This document shows, one piece after another, positions 1-5,994 of a stretch of 10,566 nt of DNA. A program made the position numbers and the translations under genes. Source of the stretch: an uncultured Oscillospiraceae bacterium (GTDB taxonomy: Bacteria; Bacillota; Clostridia; UBA1381); contig CAMCPC010000023.1 of NCBI GenBank assembly GCA_945876665.1, positions 1-10,566 of the forward strand, written 5' to 3'. Position 1 is the stretch's first letter. Every line of letters starts with the position of its first letter. The notes below the pieces were generated by a model. The model saw only the letters and a list, made by a program, of their open reading frames with translations. It was not told the origin of the DNA and ran no database searches.

Positions 1-150
1 ATTAAGAACAGACTTAATGTTTATCACGAGCAGACAGAGCCTATAAAGGCATATTATGAAAAGATGGGACTTCTTGTTACCGCGCAGGGCGAGGAAAAAC
101 TGGAGGATACCACAAGTAATGTTGCAAAAGCTCTGGGACTTGAGGTGTGA
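1..150 (+). CDS. adk: Adenylate kinase, C-terminal fragment (5' end outside window)
   Basis: The first 50 codons are open in frame 1 and end at TGA 148-150. The translated tail begins IKNRLNVYHEQTEPIKAYY and ends KALGLEV, which fits the C-terminal part of bacterial adenylate kinase: an R-x-x-V-Y-x-x-x-T-x-P-x-x-x-Y-Y pattern following the LID domain. The enzyme interconverts ATP plus AMP with two ADP in the cytoplasm. The catalytic P-loop and LID lie upstream of the window, so only about the last quarter is seen. Identity is supported by position, since adk directly precedes map in the spc operon of most Firmicutes. The last codons contain the ribosome binding site of map, so the two genes are probably translationally linked. 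Confidence 0.9.
   Translation: MKNRLNVYHEQTEPIKAYYEKMGLLVTAQGEEKLEDTTSNVAKALGLEV
142..147 (+). promoter_or_regulatory. Ribosome binding site of map, inside the adk coding end
   Basis: GAGGTG lies 6 nt before ATG 154 and is made from the last sense codons of adk (Glu-Val). It supports ATG 154 as the map start and suggests coupling of map translation to adk termination. Confidence 0.7.
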
Positions 151-153
151 TTT

Positions 154-900
154 ATGATAACGATTAAATCAGCAAAGCAAGTCGAAAAAATGCGCGCGTC
201 GGCAAAAATCACGAAAGAGGCTCTTGAGCTTTTGGAAAAGCACATAAAGCCTGGTGTGAATACGGCGCAGCTTGATAAAATCGCATATGATTTTATCGTT
301 TCAAAGGGTGCAAGACCTAATTTCCTTAATTATAACGGTTTTCCGGGCAGCATATGCGCGTCAGTAAATGACGAGGTTGTTCACGGAATACCGAGCAAAA
401 AAGCAGTTCTTAAGGAAGGCGACATAATCAGTATTGATATGGGCGCCGTACTTGACGGCTGGCACAGCGATGCGGCAAGAACCTTCGGTGTCGGAAAGAT
501 TTCCGATGAGGCACAGAAGCTTATTGACGTAACACGCGAAAGCTTTTTTGAGGGAATTAAATATCTGAAGCACGGTGCCAAATTAGGTGATGTTTCGTCA
601 GCAATTCAGAATTATGTTGAAAAGCACGGTTATGGCGTTGTACGTGACCTTGTAGGACACGGAATAGGACAGAATCTTCACGAGGATCCGAGTGTGCCGA
701 ATTTCGGCAAAGCCGGACATGGCGTAAAGCTTGCCGCAGGTATGACACTTGCTATTGAGCCTATGGTCAATGCGGGAACATACAAGGTTGCGGTCCTTGA
801 TGATGACTGGACAGTCGTAACAGATGACGGAAGTCTATCGGCCCACTATGAAAACACTGTATTGATTACAAAAGACGGTTATGAAATATTAACACTGTAG
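154..900 (+). CDS. map: Methionine aminopeptidase, type I
   Basis: A 248-residue cytosolic metalloenzyme that removes the initiator methionine from nascent proteins with a small second residue. All expected metal and active-site residues of the family can be placed: His77 (NDEVVHGIP), Asp95 (SIDMG), Asp106 (WHSDAARTF), His169 (GHGIGQNLHE), His176, Glu202 (AIEPM) and Glu233 (HYENT). The length matches the compact type Ia enzyme of about 250 residues, with no N-terminal zinc finger or SH3-like extension. ATG 154 is preceded by GAGGTG at 6 nt and starts 3 nt after the adk stop. It sits between adk and the KOW gene in the conserved spc-operon order and is presumably co-transcribed with them. I see nothing unusual in the protein. 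Confidence 0.97.
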   Translation: MITIKSAKQVEKMRASAKITKEALELLEKHIKPGVNTAQLDKIAYDFIVSKGARPNFLNYNGFPGSICASVNDEVVHGIPSKKAVLKEGDIISIDMGAVLDGWHSDAARTFGVGKISDEAQKLIDVTRESFFEGIKYLKHGAKLGDVSSAIQNYVEKHGYGVVRDLVGHGIGQNLHEDPSVPNFGKAGHGVKLAAGMTLAIEPMVNAGTYKVAVLDDDWTVVTDDGSLSAHYENTVLITKDGYEILTL

Positions 901-909
901 GAGTAAAGT

Positions 910-1167
910 ATGGAAATTGTAGAGGGTTCAATAGTCCGTTCCATCGCCGGAAGGGACAAGGGCGATTTATTCATAGTTCTTTCGCGTGAGGGCGAATTTG
1001 CTTATCTCGCAAACGGAGAGCTAAGAAAGGTAGACCGTCCTAAAAAGAAAAAGCTCAAGCACCTGCAGGGAACAAGCTCTGTTTCGGAATTTATTCAGAA
1101 TAAATTGGAGGCAGTCGGCAAGGTTACCAATTCAGAGGTGCGGAAAGCATTGGCGGAGTTTAATTAA
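910..1167 (+). CDS. Small KOW-domain RNA-binding protein (L14E-like, YbzG-type)
   Basis: An 85-residue basic protein. Residues about 6-50 form a KOW-like module ([19 protein letters not shown], then a lysine-rich stretch [12 protein letters not shown]). The C-terminal 30 residues look helical. Genes for such KOW proteins occur between map and infA in many Firmicutes (ybzG in Bacillus subtilis) and are often annotated as ribosomal protein L14E-like. The precise role is not established; RNA or ribosome binding is inferred from the KOW fold and the neighbourhood. AGGAG at 899-903 overlaps the map stop codon and lies 6 nt before ATG 910, which fixes the start and suggests tight coupling with map. 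The 40 nt to infA contain only the next ribosome binding site. Confidence 0.85.
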   Translation: MEIVEGSIVRSIAGRDKGDLFIVLSREGEFAYLANGELRKVDRPKKKKLKHLQGTSSVSEFIQNKLEAVGKVTNSEVRKALAEFN

Positions 1168-1194
1168 GGTTTCTTGGGAGCGTATCACAGATAT

Positions 1195-1200
1195 AGGAGG
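1195..1200 (+). promoter_or_regulatory. Ribosome binding site that selects the GTG start of infA
   Basis: A full AGGAGG lies 7 nt before GTG 1208. The only nearby ATG (1201) touches this site directly and is followed at once by TAA, so it cannot serve as a start. The GTG is therefore the likely initiation codon. Confidence 0.75.
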
Positions 1201-1207
1201 ATGTAAC

Positions 1208-1426
1208 GTGGCTAAGGATGATGTATTGGAATTAGAGGGCACGGTTGTAGAAAACCTGCCGAACGCAATGTTTAAAGTAGAGCTTGAAAATGGTCACCAA
1301 GTTCTGGCACATATTTCAGGCAAACTGAGAATGAATTTCATAAAGATTTTGCCGGGTGATAAGGTAACTCTTGAAATGAGTCCTTATGATTTAACAAGAG
1401 GCAGAATCACATGGCGTAGTAAATAA
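1208..1426 (+). CDS. infA: Translation initiation factor IF-1
   Basis: A 72-residue protein, the usual length of bacterial IF-1. It is a single S1/OB-fold domain that binds the ribosomal A site of the 30S subunit and works with IF-2 and IF-3 in initiation. Recognisable family segments are [53 protein letters not shown] and the C-terminal RGRITWRSK. The start is GTG, with AGGAGG 7 nt upstream; the mature N-terminus [11 protein letters not shown] matches other IF-1 proteins exactly in register. A weaker start codon here may hold IF-1 output down relative to the ribosomal proteins, though that is an inference. It is followed 42 nt later by rpmJ. Confidence 0.97.
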   Translation: MAKDDVLELEGTVVENLPNAMFKVELENGHQVLAHISGKLRMNFIKILPGDKVTLEMSPYDLTRGRITWRSK

Positions 1427-1456
1427 ATTGACCTTTGGTCAGACAAGTGACGATAA

Positions 1457-1687
<231 letters not shown>

Positions 1688-1800
1688 GGTTTCGGCGCAG
1701 CTACAAAGGGATAGCGCAGAAATGTTTTGAAAACACAAATTAGATTTGCTTTGTATGTGTGAATTTTGGACACACAAAATAAAATTTGTTTATGACTTGT

Positions 1801-1835
1801 TCAAGCGCGGCTGGTTGGAAATTCCGACAGCTTGA
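1801..1835 (+). promoter_or_regulatory. Stem-loop upstream of the alpha-operon genes
   Basis: TCAAGC (1801-1806) pairs perfectly with GCTTGA (1830-1835). Inside, 1814-1819 (GTTGGA) pairs with 1823-1828 (TCCGAC), with one G-U pair and an AAT loop. Seven bases, 1807-1813, are unpaired on the left arm and one on the right. It is not followed by a good T-run. It could be part of an rpsM leader or just a remnant; a role in S4 feedback is only a hypothesis. Confidence 0.4.
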
Positions 1836-1861
1836 GGAAGTTTTAAATACAACACTATATA
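1832..1861 (+). promoter_or_regulatory. Weak candidate promoter before rpsM
   Basis: TTGAGG (1832-1837) and TATATA (1856-1861) are separated by 18 nt, each matching 4 of 6 consensus positions. A start near 1868 would give a leader of about 35 nt. The -35 hexamer overlaps the right arm of the stem-loop at 1801-1835. In AT-rich DNA such matches are common, so this is tentative. Confidence 0.3.
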
Positions 1862-1901
1862 AATTTTTTGATGATATCTTTTAATGGAGGTGTAGAAAAG
1901 T

Positions 1902-2270
1902 ATGGCAAGAATAGCAGGTGTTGACTTACCAAGAGAAAAGAGAGTTGAAGTTGGTCTTACCTATATATACGGCATTGGACTTAAGAGCTCACAGAAAATA
2001 CTTTCTCAGACAGGTATTAATCCTGACACAAGAGTAAAGGACCTTACAGAGGCAGACGTTAGTAAGCTGAGAGAGGTTATTGATAACGAATACACAGTTG
2101 AAGGTGATCTTCGTCGTCAGATCGCTCTTGACATCAAGAGACTAATGGAAATCGGATGCTACAGAGGTATCCGTCACAGAAAGGGTCTTCCTGTAAGAGG
2201 ACAGAACACTAAGAACAATGCAAGAACCCGCAAGGGCCCTGCAAGAACAATCGCAGGTAAGAAGAAATAA
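1902..2270 (+). CDS. rpsM: 30S ribosomal protein S13
   Basis: A 122-residue basic protein of the 30S head, contacting 16S rRNA, the P-site tRNA through its C-terminal tail, and the 50S subunit in bridge B1. It starts [20 protein letters not shown], followed by the helix-turn-helix-like segment [14 protein letters not shown]. The centre has [17 protein letters not shown], and the arginine/lysine-rich tail is [19 protein letters not shown]. The length is standard. GGAGGT at 1886-1891 lies 10 nt before the ATG. This is the first gene of the alpha-operon set (rpsM-rpsK-rpsD-rpoA-rplQ) after the long non-coding gap, so an internal promoter before it would be plausible. Only 17 nt separate it from rpsK. 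Confidence 0.98.
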   Translation: MARIAGVDLPREKRVEVGLTYIYGIGLKSSQKILSQTGINPDTRVKDLTEADVSKLREVIDNEYTVEGDLRRQIALDIKRLMEIGCYRGIRHRKGLPVRGQNTKNNARTRKGPARTIAGKKK

Positions 2271-2287
2271 AGGAGGGACTAAACTAA

Positions 2288-2686
2288 ATGGCTAAGGTAG
2301 CAAAGAGAACTACACGTACAAGACGTCGTGATAGAAAGAACATTGAAAAAGGTGCGGCTCATATCCGTTCAACTTTTAACAATACAATAGTTACAATTAC
2401 AGATACAGCCGGAAATGCTATATCTTGGGCAAGTGCCGGTGGTTTAGGCTTCCGCGGCTCAAGAAAGAGCACACCGTTCGCTGCTCAGACAGCTGCAGAA
2501 ACAGCAGCTAAGGCAGCTATGGAACACGGTATGAAGACAGTAGAAGTTTACGTTAAGGGCCCCGGTGCCGGCAGAGAAGCTGCAATCCGTGCACTTCAGG
2601 CAACAGGTCTTGATGTTACAATGATCAAGGACGTAACTCCTATTCCTCATAACGGTTGCAGACCGCCAAAGAGAAGAAGAGTCTGA
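2288..2686 (+). CDS. rpsK: 30S ribosomal protein S11
   Basis: A 132-residue protein of the 30S platform, located near the mRNA exit and interacting with 16S rRNA and S7/S18. Family hallmarks are [20 protein letters not shown] near residues 22-41, the glycine/serine segment [19 protein letters not shown], the [13 protein letters not shown] loop, and the highly conserved C-terminus [18 protein letters not shown]. The length is typical of S11, with a slightly extended basic N-terminus ([17 protein letters not shown]). AGGAGG at 2271-2276 starts immediately after the rpsM stop and lies 11 nt before ATG 2288, a rather long spacing. It is certainly co-transcribed with rpsM and rpsD. Confidence 0.98.
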   Translation: MAKVAKRTTRTRRRDRKNIEKGAAHIRSTFNNTIVTITDTAGNAISWASAGGLGFRGSRKSTPFAAQTAAETAAKAAMEHGMKTVEVYVKGPGAGREAAIRALQATGLDVTMIKDVTPIPHNGCRPPKRRRV

Positions 2687-2718
2687 TTGTATTATTATTG
2701 TAAAGGAGGAAAAAGAGC

Positions 2719-3312
2719 ATGGCAGTAAATAGACAACCGGTGTTAAAGAGATGCAGAACTTTAGGCATTAATCCTGCAACAATGGGTATTGATAAGTCAT
2801 CAAACAAGAACCCTAAGCAGGGCAGAAAAAAGCAGTCTGAATATGGCTTGCAGCTGAACGAAAAGCAGAAGGTTAAGTTTATATACGGCGTACTTGAGAA
2901 GCAGTTCAGAAAGTACTACGTAATGGCTACAAAGAGACAGGGTATCACAGGTGAGATGCTTCTTCAGATTCTTGAGTCAAGACTTGACAATGTTGTTTTC
3001 AGATTGGGCTTGGCTAATACAAGACGTGAAGCAAGACAGATTGTTAATCACGGTCATATCACAGTAAACGGTCAGAAGGTAGATATTCCGTCATACCTTG
3101 TAAAGCCGGGTGATGTAGTAGCAGTAAGAGAAAAGAGTAAGAACTCTGTTAGAATTAAGGAAATCGTTGAGACAAATGCAAACAGGGTTGTTCCTAAGTG
3201 GCTTTCAATGGACAAGAACACACTTACAGGTAAGGTTCTTGCTTTGGCTACAAGAGAAGACATCGACTACGAAGTTGAGGAACACCTTATCGTCGAGCTT
3301 TATTCTAAATAA
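2719..3312 (+). CDS. rpsD: 30S ribosomal protein S4 (zinc-free type)
   Basis: A 197-residue primary 16S rRNA-binding protein that nucleates 30S body assembly and helps control decoding accuracy with S5. The N-terminal domain carries [14 protein letters not shown] and the basic [17 protein letters not shown]. The S4 RNA-binding domain is at about residues 89-150 ([20 protein letters not shown], then [18 protein letters not shown]). Only one cysteine, Cys12, is present in the N-terminal region instead of the four-Cys zinc site, so it is a C- form even though L36 here is C+. In E. coli S4 represses its own alpha operon; gene position here is compatible with that, but nothing proves it. AAAGGAGG at 2702-2709 lies 9 nt before the ATG. 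Confidence 0.97.
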   Translation: MAVNRQPVLKRCRTLGINPATMGIDKSSNKNPKQGRKKQSEYGLQLNEKQKVKFIYGVLEKQFRKYYVMATKRQGITGEMLLQILESRLDNVVFRLGLANTRREARQIVNHGHITVNGQKVDIPSYLVKPGDVVAVREKSKNSVRIKEIVETNANRVVPKWLSMDKNTLTGKVLALATREDIDYEVEEHLIVELYSK

Positions 3313-3361
3313 TTACATGTTACCCTCGGTAAGTGGATATATATACATGTTGTTTAGGGCA

Positions 3362-3388
3362 ATTCCGAAGCATATGCCGCTTCGGAAT
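3362..3388 (+). promoter_or_regulatory. Perfect stem-loop between rpsD and rpoA
   Basis: ATTCCGAAGC (3362-3371) is exactly complementary to GCTTCGGAAT (3379-3388), with a 7-nt loop ATATGCC. No T-run follows, so it is not an intrinsic terminator. It sits 15 nt before the rpoA Shine-Dalgarno in a 105-nt gap, the longest inside the rpsM-rplQ block. Likely uses are RNA processing, transcript stability or adjusting rpoA expression relative to the ribosomal proteins. Confidence 0.7.
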
Positions 3389-3417
3389 ATGCTCAGATTA
3401 TAAAGGAGGGTTCTGAA

Positions 3418-4368
3418 ATGATAGAAATGGAAAAGCCTAATATAGAATGCGTTGAAATGAGCGAGGACGGCAGATACGGTAAATTCGTCGTATCACCGCT
3501 TGAGCGTGGCTACGGAACTACGCTTGGAAATTCACTTCGCAGAATTTTACTTTCATCATTACCTGGTGCGGCTGCTACTTCAATCAAGATTGAAGGCGTT
3601 CAGCACGAATTTTCAACTGTGCCCGGTGTTGTAGAGGATGTTACAGAGCTTATTCTAAACATCAAGAAGCTTGCCTTGAAAATTCACGGCGATCTTCCCA
3701 AGACTGTTTACATCGAAGCAAAGGGCGCTCAGGAAATTACAGCAGGCGATATCAAGCGTGATGATGATGTAGAGATATTCAATCCTGATCTTCATATTGC
3801 AACGCTGAATGAGGATGCTAATCTTTATATTGAGATTACTCTATCAAAGGGCAGAGGCTATGTGAGTGCTGAAAAGAACAAGCAGGCTATGCAGCCGGTT
3901 ATCGGAGTAATCCCCGTGGATTCTATCTATACTCCTGTATCAAAGGTTAATTATACAGTAGAAAATACCCGTGTGGGTCAATATACAGATAGAGAAGAAC
4001 TGGCAGTTGAAATCTGGACAAACGGTACTATAAAGCCGGATGAGGCAGTATCTTTGGCTGCTAAGATAATGAACGACTTGCTTTCATTGTTTGTAGACCT
4101 TTCTGATGATGCTAAAAATGCAGAAATTATCGTTGAAAAGGAAGAGAACAAGAAGGAAAAGGTTCTTGAGATGACGATTGAAGAGTTGGATTTATCAGTT
4201 CGTTCATACAACTGCTTGAAGCGTGCAGCTATCAATACGGTTGAAGACCTTACAAACAAGTCTGAAGAGGACATGATGAAGGTCAGAAACCTGGGCAGAA
4301 AGTCGCTTGAAGAAGTCATAAACAAATTGAATGGTTTAGGTCTTTACCTTAAAAAAGAAGAAGATTAA
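3418..4368 (+). CDS. rpoA: DNA-directed RNA polymerase subunit alpha
   Basis: A 316-residue subunit whose N-terminal domain dimerises to scaffold RNA polymerase assembly and whose C-terminal domain contacts UP elements and activators. The N-terminal domain (about 1-230) has [20 protein letters not shown] (23-42), the core dimerisation signature, and [19 protein letters not shown] (60-78). An acidic and lysine-rich linker is at about 239-249. The C-terminal domain (250-311) has [15 protein letters not shown], giving Arg262, Asn265, Cys266 and Lys268 at the DNA-contact positions of E. coli alpha, then the helix-hairpin-helix [13 protein letters not shown] 3418 is 8 nt after AGGAGG (3404-3409); ATG 3427 is a less likely start. 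The short gap to rplQ implies coupling. Confidence 0.98.
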   Translation: MIEMEKPNIECVEMSEDGRYGKFVVSPLERGYGTTLGNSLRRILLSSLPGAAATSIKIEGVQHEFSTVPGVVEDVTELILNIKKLALKIHGDLPKTVYIEAKGAQEITAGDIKRDDDVEIFNPDLHIATLNEDANLYIEITLSKGRGYVSAEKNKQAMQPVIGVIPVDSIYTPVSKVNYTVENTRVGQYTDREELAVEIWTNGTIKPDEAVSLAAKIMNDLLSLFVDLSDDAKNAEIIVEKEENKKEKVLEMTIEELDLSVRSYNCLKRAAINTVEDLTNKSEEDMMKVRNLGRKSLEEVINKLNGLGLYLKKEED

Positions 4369-4383
4369 TAGGAGGTAACAGTT

Positions 4384-4728
4384 ATGCCGGGAACAAGAAA
4401 GTTAAATCGCCCAACAGACCAGAGAAAAGCTATGCTGCGTAACCTTGTAACAAGCTTTCTGGAAAATGGCAGAATTGAAACTACTTTGACAAGAGCAAAA
4501 GAAACTCAGAGTTTGGCTGAAAAGATGATTACTCTTGGCAAGACAAATACACTACATTCTCGTCGTCAGGCATTGGAGTTTATCACTAAGGAAGACGTTG
4601 TAACAAAGGTTTTCTCTGAAATAGCTCCTAAGTACGCTGAAAGAAACGGCGGTTACACAAGAATTTACCAGACAGGTCCTCGCCGCGGCGACAGCGCACC
4701 TATGGCAATTCTTGAGCTTGTAGACTAA
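4384..4728 (+). CDS. rplQ: 50S ribosomal protein L17
   Basis: A 114-residue large-subunit protein located near the peptide exit tunnel rim. The N-terminal signature [20 protein letters not shown], the segment [12 protein letters not shown] (about residues 30-41) and the C-terminal [24 protein letters not shown] are all typical of bacterial L17, and the length is that of the common short form. A GGAGGT site starts 2 nt after the rpoA stop and lies 7 nt before ATG 4384. It is the last gene of the cluster: the stop is followed within 10 nt by a strong terminator. In many Firmicutes the ecfA/ecfT/truA genes follow rplQ; here they do not. Confidence 0.97.
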   Translation: MPGTRKLNRPTDQRKAMLRNLVTSFLENGRIETTLTRAKETQSLAEKMITLGKTNTLHSRRQALEFITKEDVVTKVFSEIAPKYAERNGGYTRIYQTGPRRGDSAPMAILELVD

Positions 4729-4793
4729 TAAATTGCTAAAAAAAACGGTTCAAATTGAACCGTTTTTTTTTGTTTCTCTTAAAAGCAATTTAT
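4728..4793. repeat. 10-bp inverted repeat enclosing the rplQ terminator
   Basis: ATAAATTGCT (4728-4737) is the exact reverse complement of AGCAATTTAT (4784-4793). The left arm begins with the last base of the rplQ stop and abuts the A-tract; the right arm lies 12 nt beyond the T-tract. The pair would make an outer helix round the terminator hairpin. Confidence 0.7.
4738..4771. terminator. Bidirectional intrinsic terminator after rplQ
   Basis: CGGTTC (4746-4751) pairs with GAACCG (4757-4762) around a 5-nt loop. It is preceded by eight A (4738-4745) and followed by nine T (4763-4771), so it works as a Rho-independent terminator on both strands. It ends the ribosomal operon and can also stop the converging minus-strand GGDEF gene. 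Confidence 0.93.
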
Positions 4794-4807
4794 GTGTCTT
4801 AACATTT

Positions 4808-5674
4808 TCATATTATTGTGAAATCGCCTTTTCCGCCTTGTTTTACCTTATACAATGCAGCATCAGCACTTTTATACAAACTGATATAGTCGTTTATTTC
4901 TGAATCAGCCATTGAAGCACCTATGCTTGAGGAAAGCTTCATATCGGGATACTCTTTTGCAAACGTATCTTTTACCCTGCATACAAATTCCTCAAGATAT
5001 TTGGAAAGCTCGCCGGATGTTAAATCATCGGATATGAATATGACAAATTCATCTCCGCCAATTCTTCCGATAACACCACATTCGGAAAAGCTCTCTTTCA
5101 GCAGCCCTGCAAATTGCTTCAATACCTTGTCCCCTACGGGGTGTCCGAGAGTGTCGTTTACCAATTTGAAGTTATCCATATCACAAATACATAAAATACC
5201 CTTTTGAGGCTGCATTTTCAGAGAATTGTTTACCGTATCTTCAAAACCGCTTCTGTTCAGCAATCCGGTAAGAGAATCTGTACGGGATTTTTTCTGAACG
5301 TCAAGCATCTCCTCGTGAGTCTGAATGTTTTTATGTACCTGTGCCGTTTTATCAATGACAAATCCGAAGCTTTCCGCTCCGCATTTAAACAGATGGATAA
5401 TAACATATTTCTCATCTTTATCAATCAAACCGGCAAAATGAGTGTAGTTATCATCCTCATCCGGAGACTCTATGGACTGTTCCGCAAGATATTCAATGAG
5501 CCTGTTTTCATTCTCCAGATAATATTTGGACTGCATTTCATCAAAGCCAAGAATATCAAACAATTTGTCCGATATATAATTGTTTTCGCCGTCGATATTA
5601 AACAACGCGATTCTGCTGTCTATAATGTCAATCAATTTCTCAATCTGTTCTTTTTTCATAGAAAATTCTTTCAT
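4808..5674 (-). CDS. PAS-like/GGDEF protein, probable diguanylate cyclase
   Basis: A 288-residue soluble protein predicted to make cyclic di-GMP from two GTP. Residues about 13-108 look like a PAS sensor (IALFNIDGENNYISDKLFDILGF). A helical linker (about 110-130) leads to the GGDEF domain starting at RTDSLTGLLNR (131-141). Active-site features are present: Asp165 in CDMDNFK, NDTLGHPVGD (173-182) and an intact GGDEF at 206-210. The inhibitory RxxD position, five residues before GGDEF, reads S-E-C-G, so product inhibition is probably absent. No membrane segment or signal peptide is seen. On the minus strand GAGGT lies 5 nt before ATG 5674; the Met six codons in has no ribosome binding site. A monocistronic unit sharing its terminator with rplQ is likely. 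The signal sensed is unknown. Confidence 0.9.
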   Translation of the reverse strand: MKEFSMKKEQIEKLIDIIDSRIALFNIDGENNYISDKLFDILGFDEMQSKYYLENENRLIEYLAEQSIESPDEDDNYTHFAGLIDKDEKYVIIHLFKCGAESFGFVIDKTAQVHKNIQTHEEMLDVQKKSRTDSLTGLLNRSGFEDTVNNSLKMQPQKGILCICDMDNFKLVNDTLGHPVGDKVLKQFAGLLKESFSECGVIGRIGGDEFVIFISDDLTSGELSKYLEEFVCRVKDTFAKEYPDMKLSSSIGASMADSEINDYISLYKSADAALYKVKQGGKGDFTII

Positions 5675-5759
5675 AGCTTACCTCAAAATAATCACTGTAA
5701 ATTTGTATGCGTTTAGCACTTTTGTATACTCTGTCAATCTTGCGCTGCTGTCAGATTAA

Positions 5760-5788
5760 AATTTAGCACGATTTTTTTAATTTGTCAA
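5760..5788 (-). promoter_or_regulatory. Promoter of the GGDEF gene
   Basis: On the minus strand TTGACA (plus positions 5783-5788) and TAAATT (5760-5765) are 17 nt apart: a perfect -35 and a 4/6 -10 hexamer. Transcription would begin near 5753, leaving a leader of about 79 nt. Confidence 0.6.
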
Positions 5789-5930
5789 TAGGTCAATAAC
5801 AGTTTTGGCAAAATACACGTCAGGAAGGTGCTGAAAAATGGCGAAAGAGGACTCCGACAGAGAGAAAATCATGTGACAAATTAATATCTTTAAATGCAGT
5901 ATATTATGATATTATTATACATTGTACCAA

Positions 5931-5959
5931 TTGAAAACAGGACCTGTTTATGGTATATT
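5931..5959 (+). promoter_or_regulatory. Promoter of the sulP gene
   Basis: TTGAAA (5931-5936) and TATATT (5954-5959) are 17 nt apart, each 5/6 to consensus. The start site would be about 5966, which excludes ATG 5965 as start codon and gives a leader of about 29 nt to ATG 5995. Confidence 0.65.
5935..5949. promoter_or_regulatory. Operator-like palindrome within the sulP promoter spacer
   Basis: AAACAGG (5935-5941), a central A (5942) and CCTGTTT (5943-5949) form a perfect 15-bp dyad. It starts within the -35 hexamer and fills most of the spacer, a classic place for a repressor to block polymerase. No regulator gene is in the window. Confidence 0.5.
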
Positions 5960-5983
5960 AAATAATGGTATATTTTTATAAAT

Positions 5984-5989
5984 GGGGGA
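5984..5989 (+). promoter_or_regulatory. Ribosome binding site choosing the sulP start
   Basis: GGGGGA lies 5 nt before ATG 5995. ATG 5965, 30 nt upstream in frame, has no such site and overlaps the predicted transcription start. Confidence 0.55.
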
Positions 5990-5994
5990 TATTT

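Larger units (their letters stand above)
5675..5994. other. 320-bp divergent intergenic region
   Basis: It separates the minus-strand GGDEF gene from the plus-strand sulP gene. It contains one promoter for each direction, an 8-bp direct repeat TTTAGCAC (5712-5719 and 5762-5769), tandem GTCAATA copies (5784-5790 and 5792-5798), the small palindrome TTTTGGCAAAA (5803-5813) and a 15-bp palindrome (5935-5949). The middle, about 5800-5900, shows no convincing gene. Confidence 0.75.

Noticed and set aside
3167..3403. 78-residue plus-strand open frame overlapping the end of rpsD
   Set aside because: It is out of frame with rpsD, lacks its own ribosome binding site, and encodes a hydrophobic string with no known family pattern.
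3978..4325. 115-residue minus-strand open frame inside rpoA
   Set aside because: It is antisense to the conserved alpha C-terminal domain; the serine-rich translation is a by-product of rpoA codon use.
5204..5716. 170-residue plus-strand open frame antisense to the GGDEF gene
   Set aside because: The minus-strand frame has a full GGDEF domain, start and ribosome binding site; the opposite frame is its shadow and reads as phenylalanine/isoleucine-rich noise.
5838..5876. 12-codon mini-ORF with a GGAAGG ribosome binding site in the divergent spacer
   Set aside because: It lies upstream of the predicted sulP promoter, so it would not be in that leader, and no own promoter was seen. It is too short to support by sequence alone.
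5965..5994. ATG 5965 as start of the SulP transporter
   Set aside because: It coincides with the predicted transcription start and lacks a ribosome binding site; ATG 5995 has GGGGGA 5 nt upstream and gives the family-typical N-terminus.
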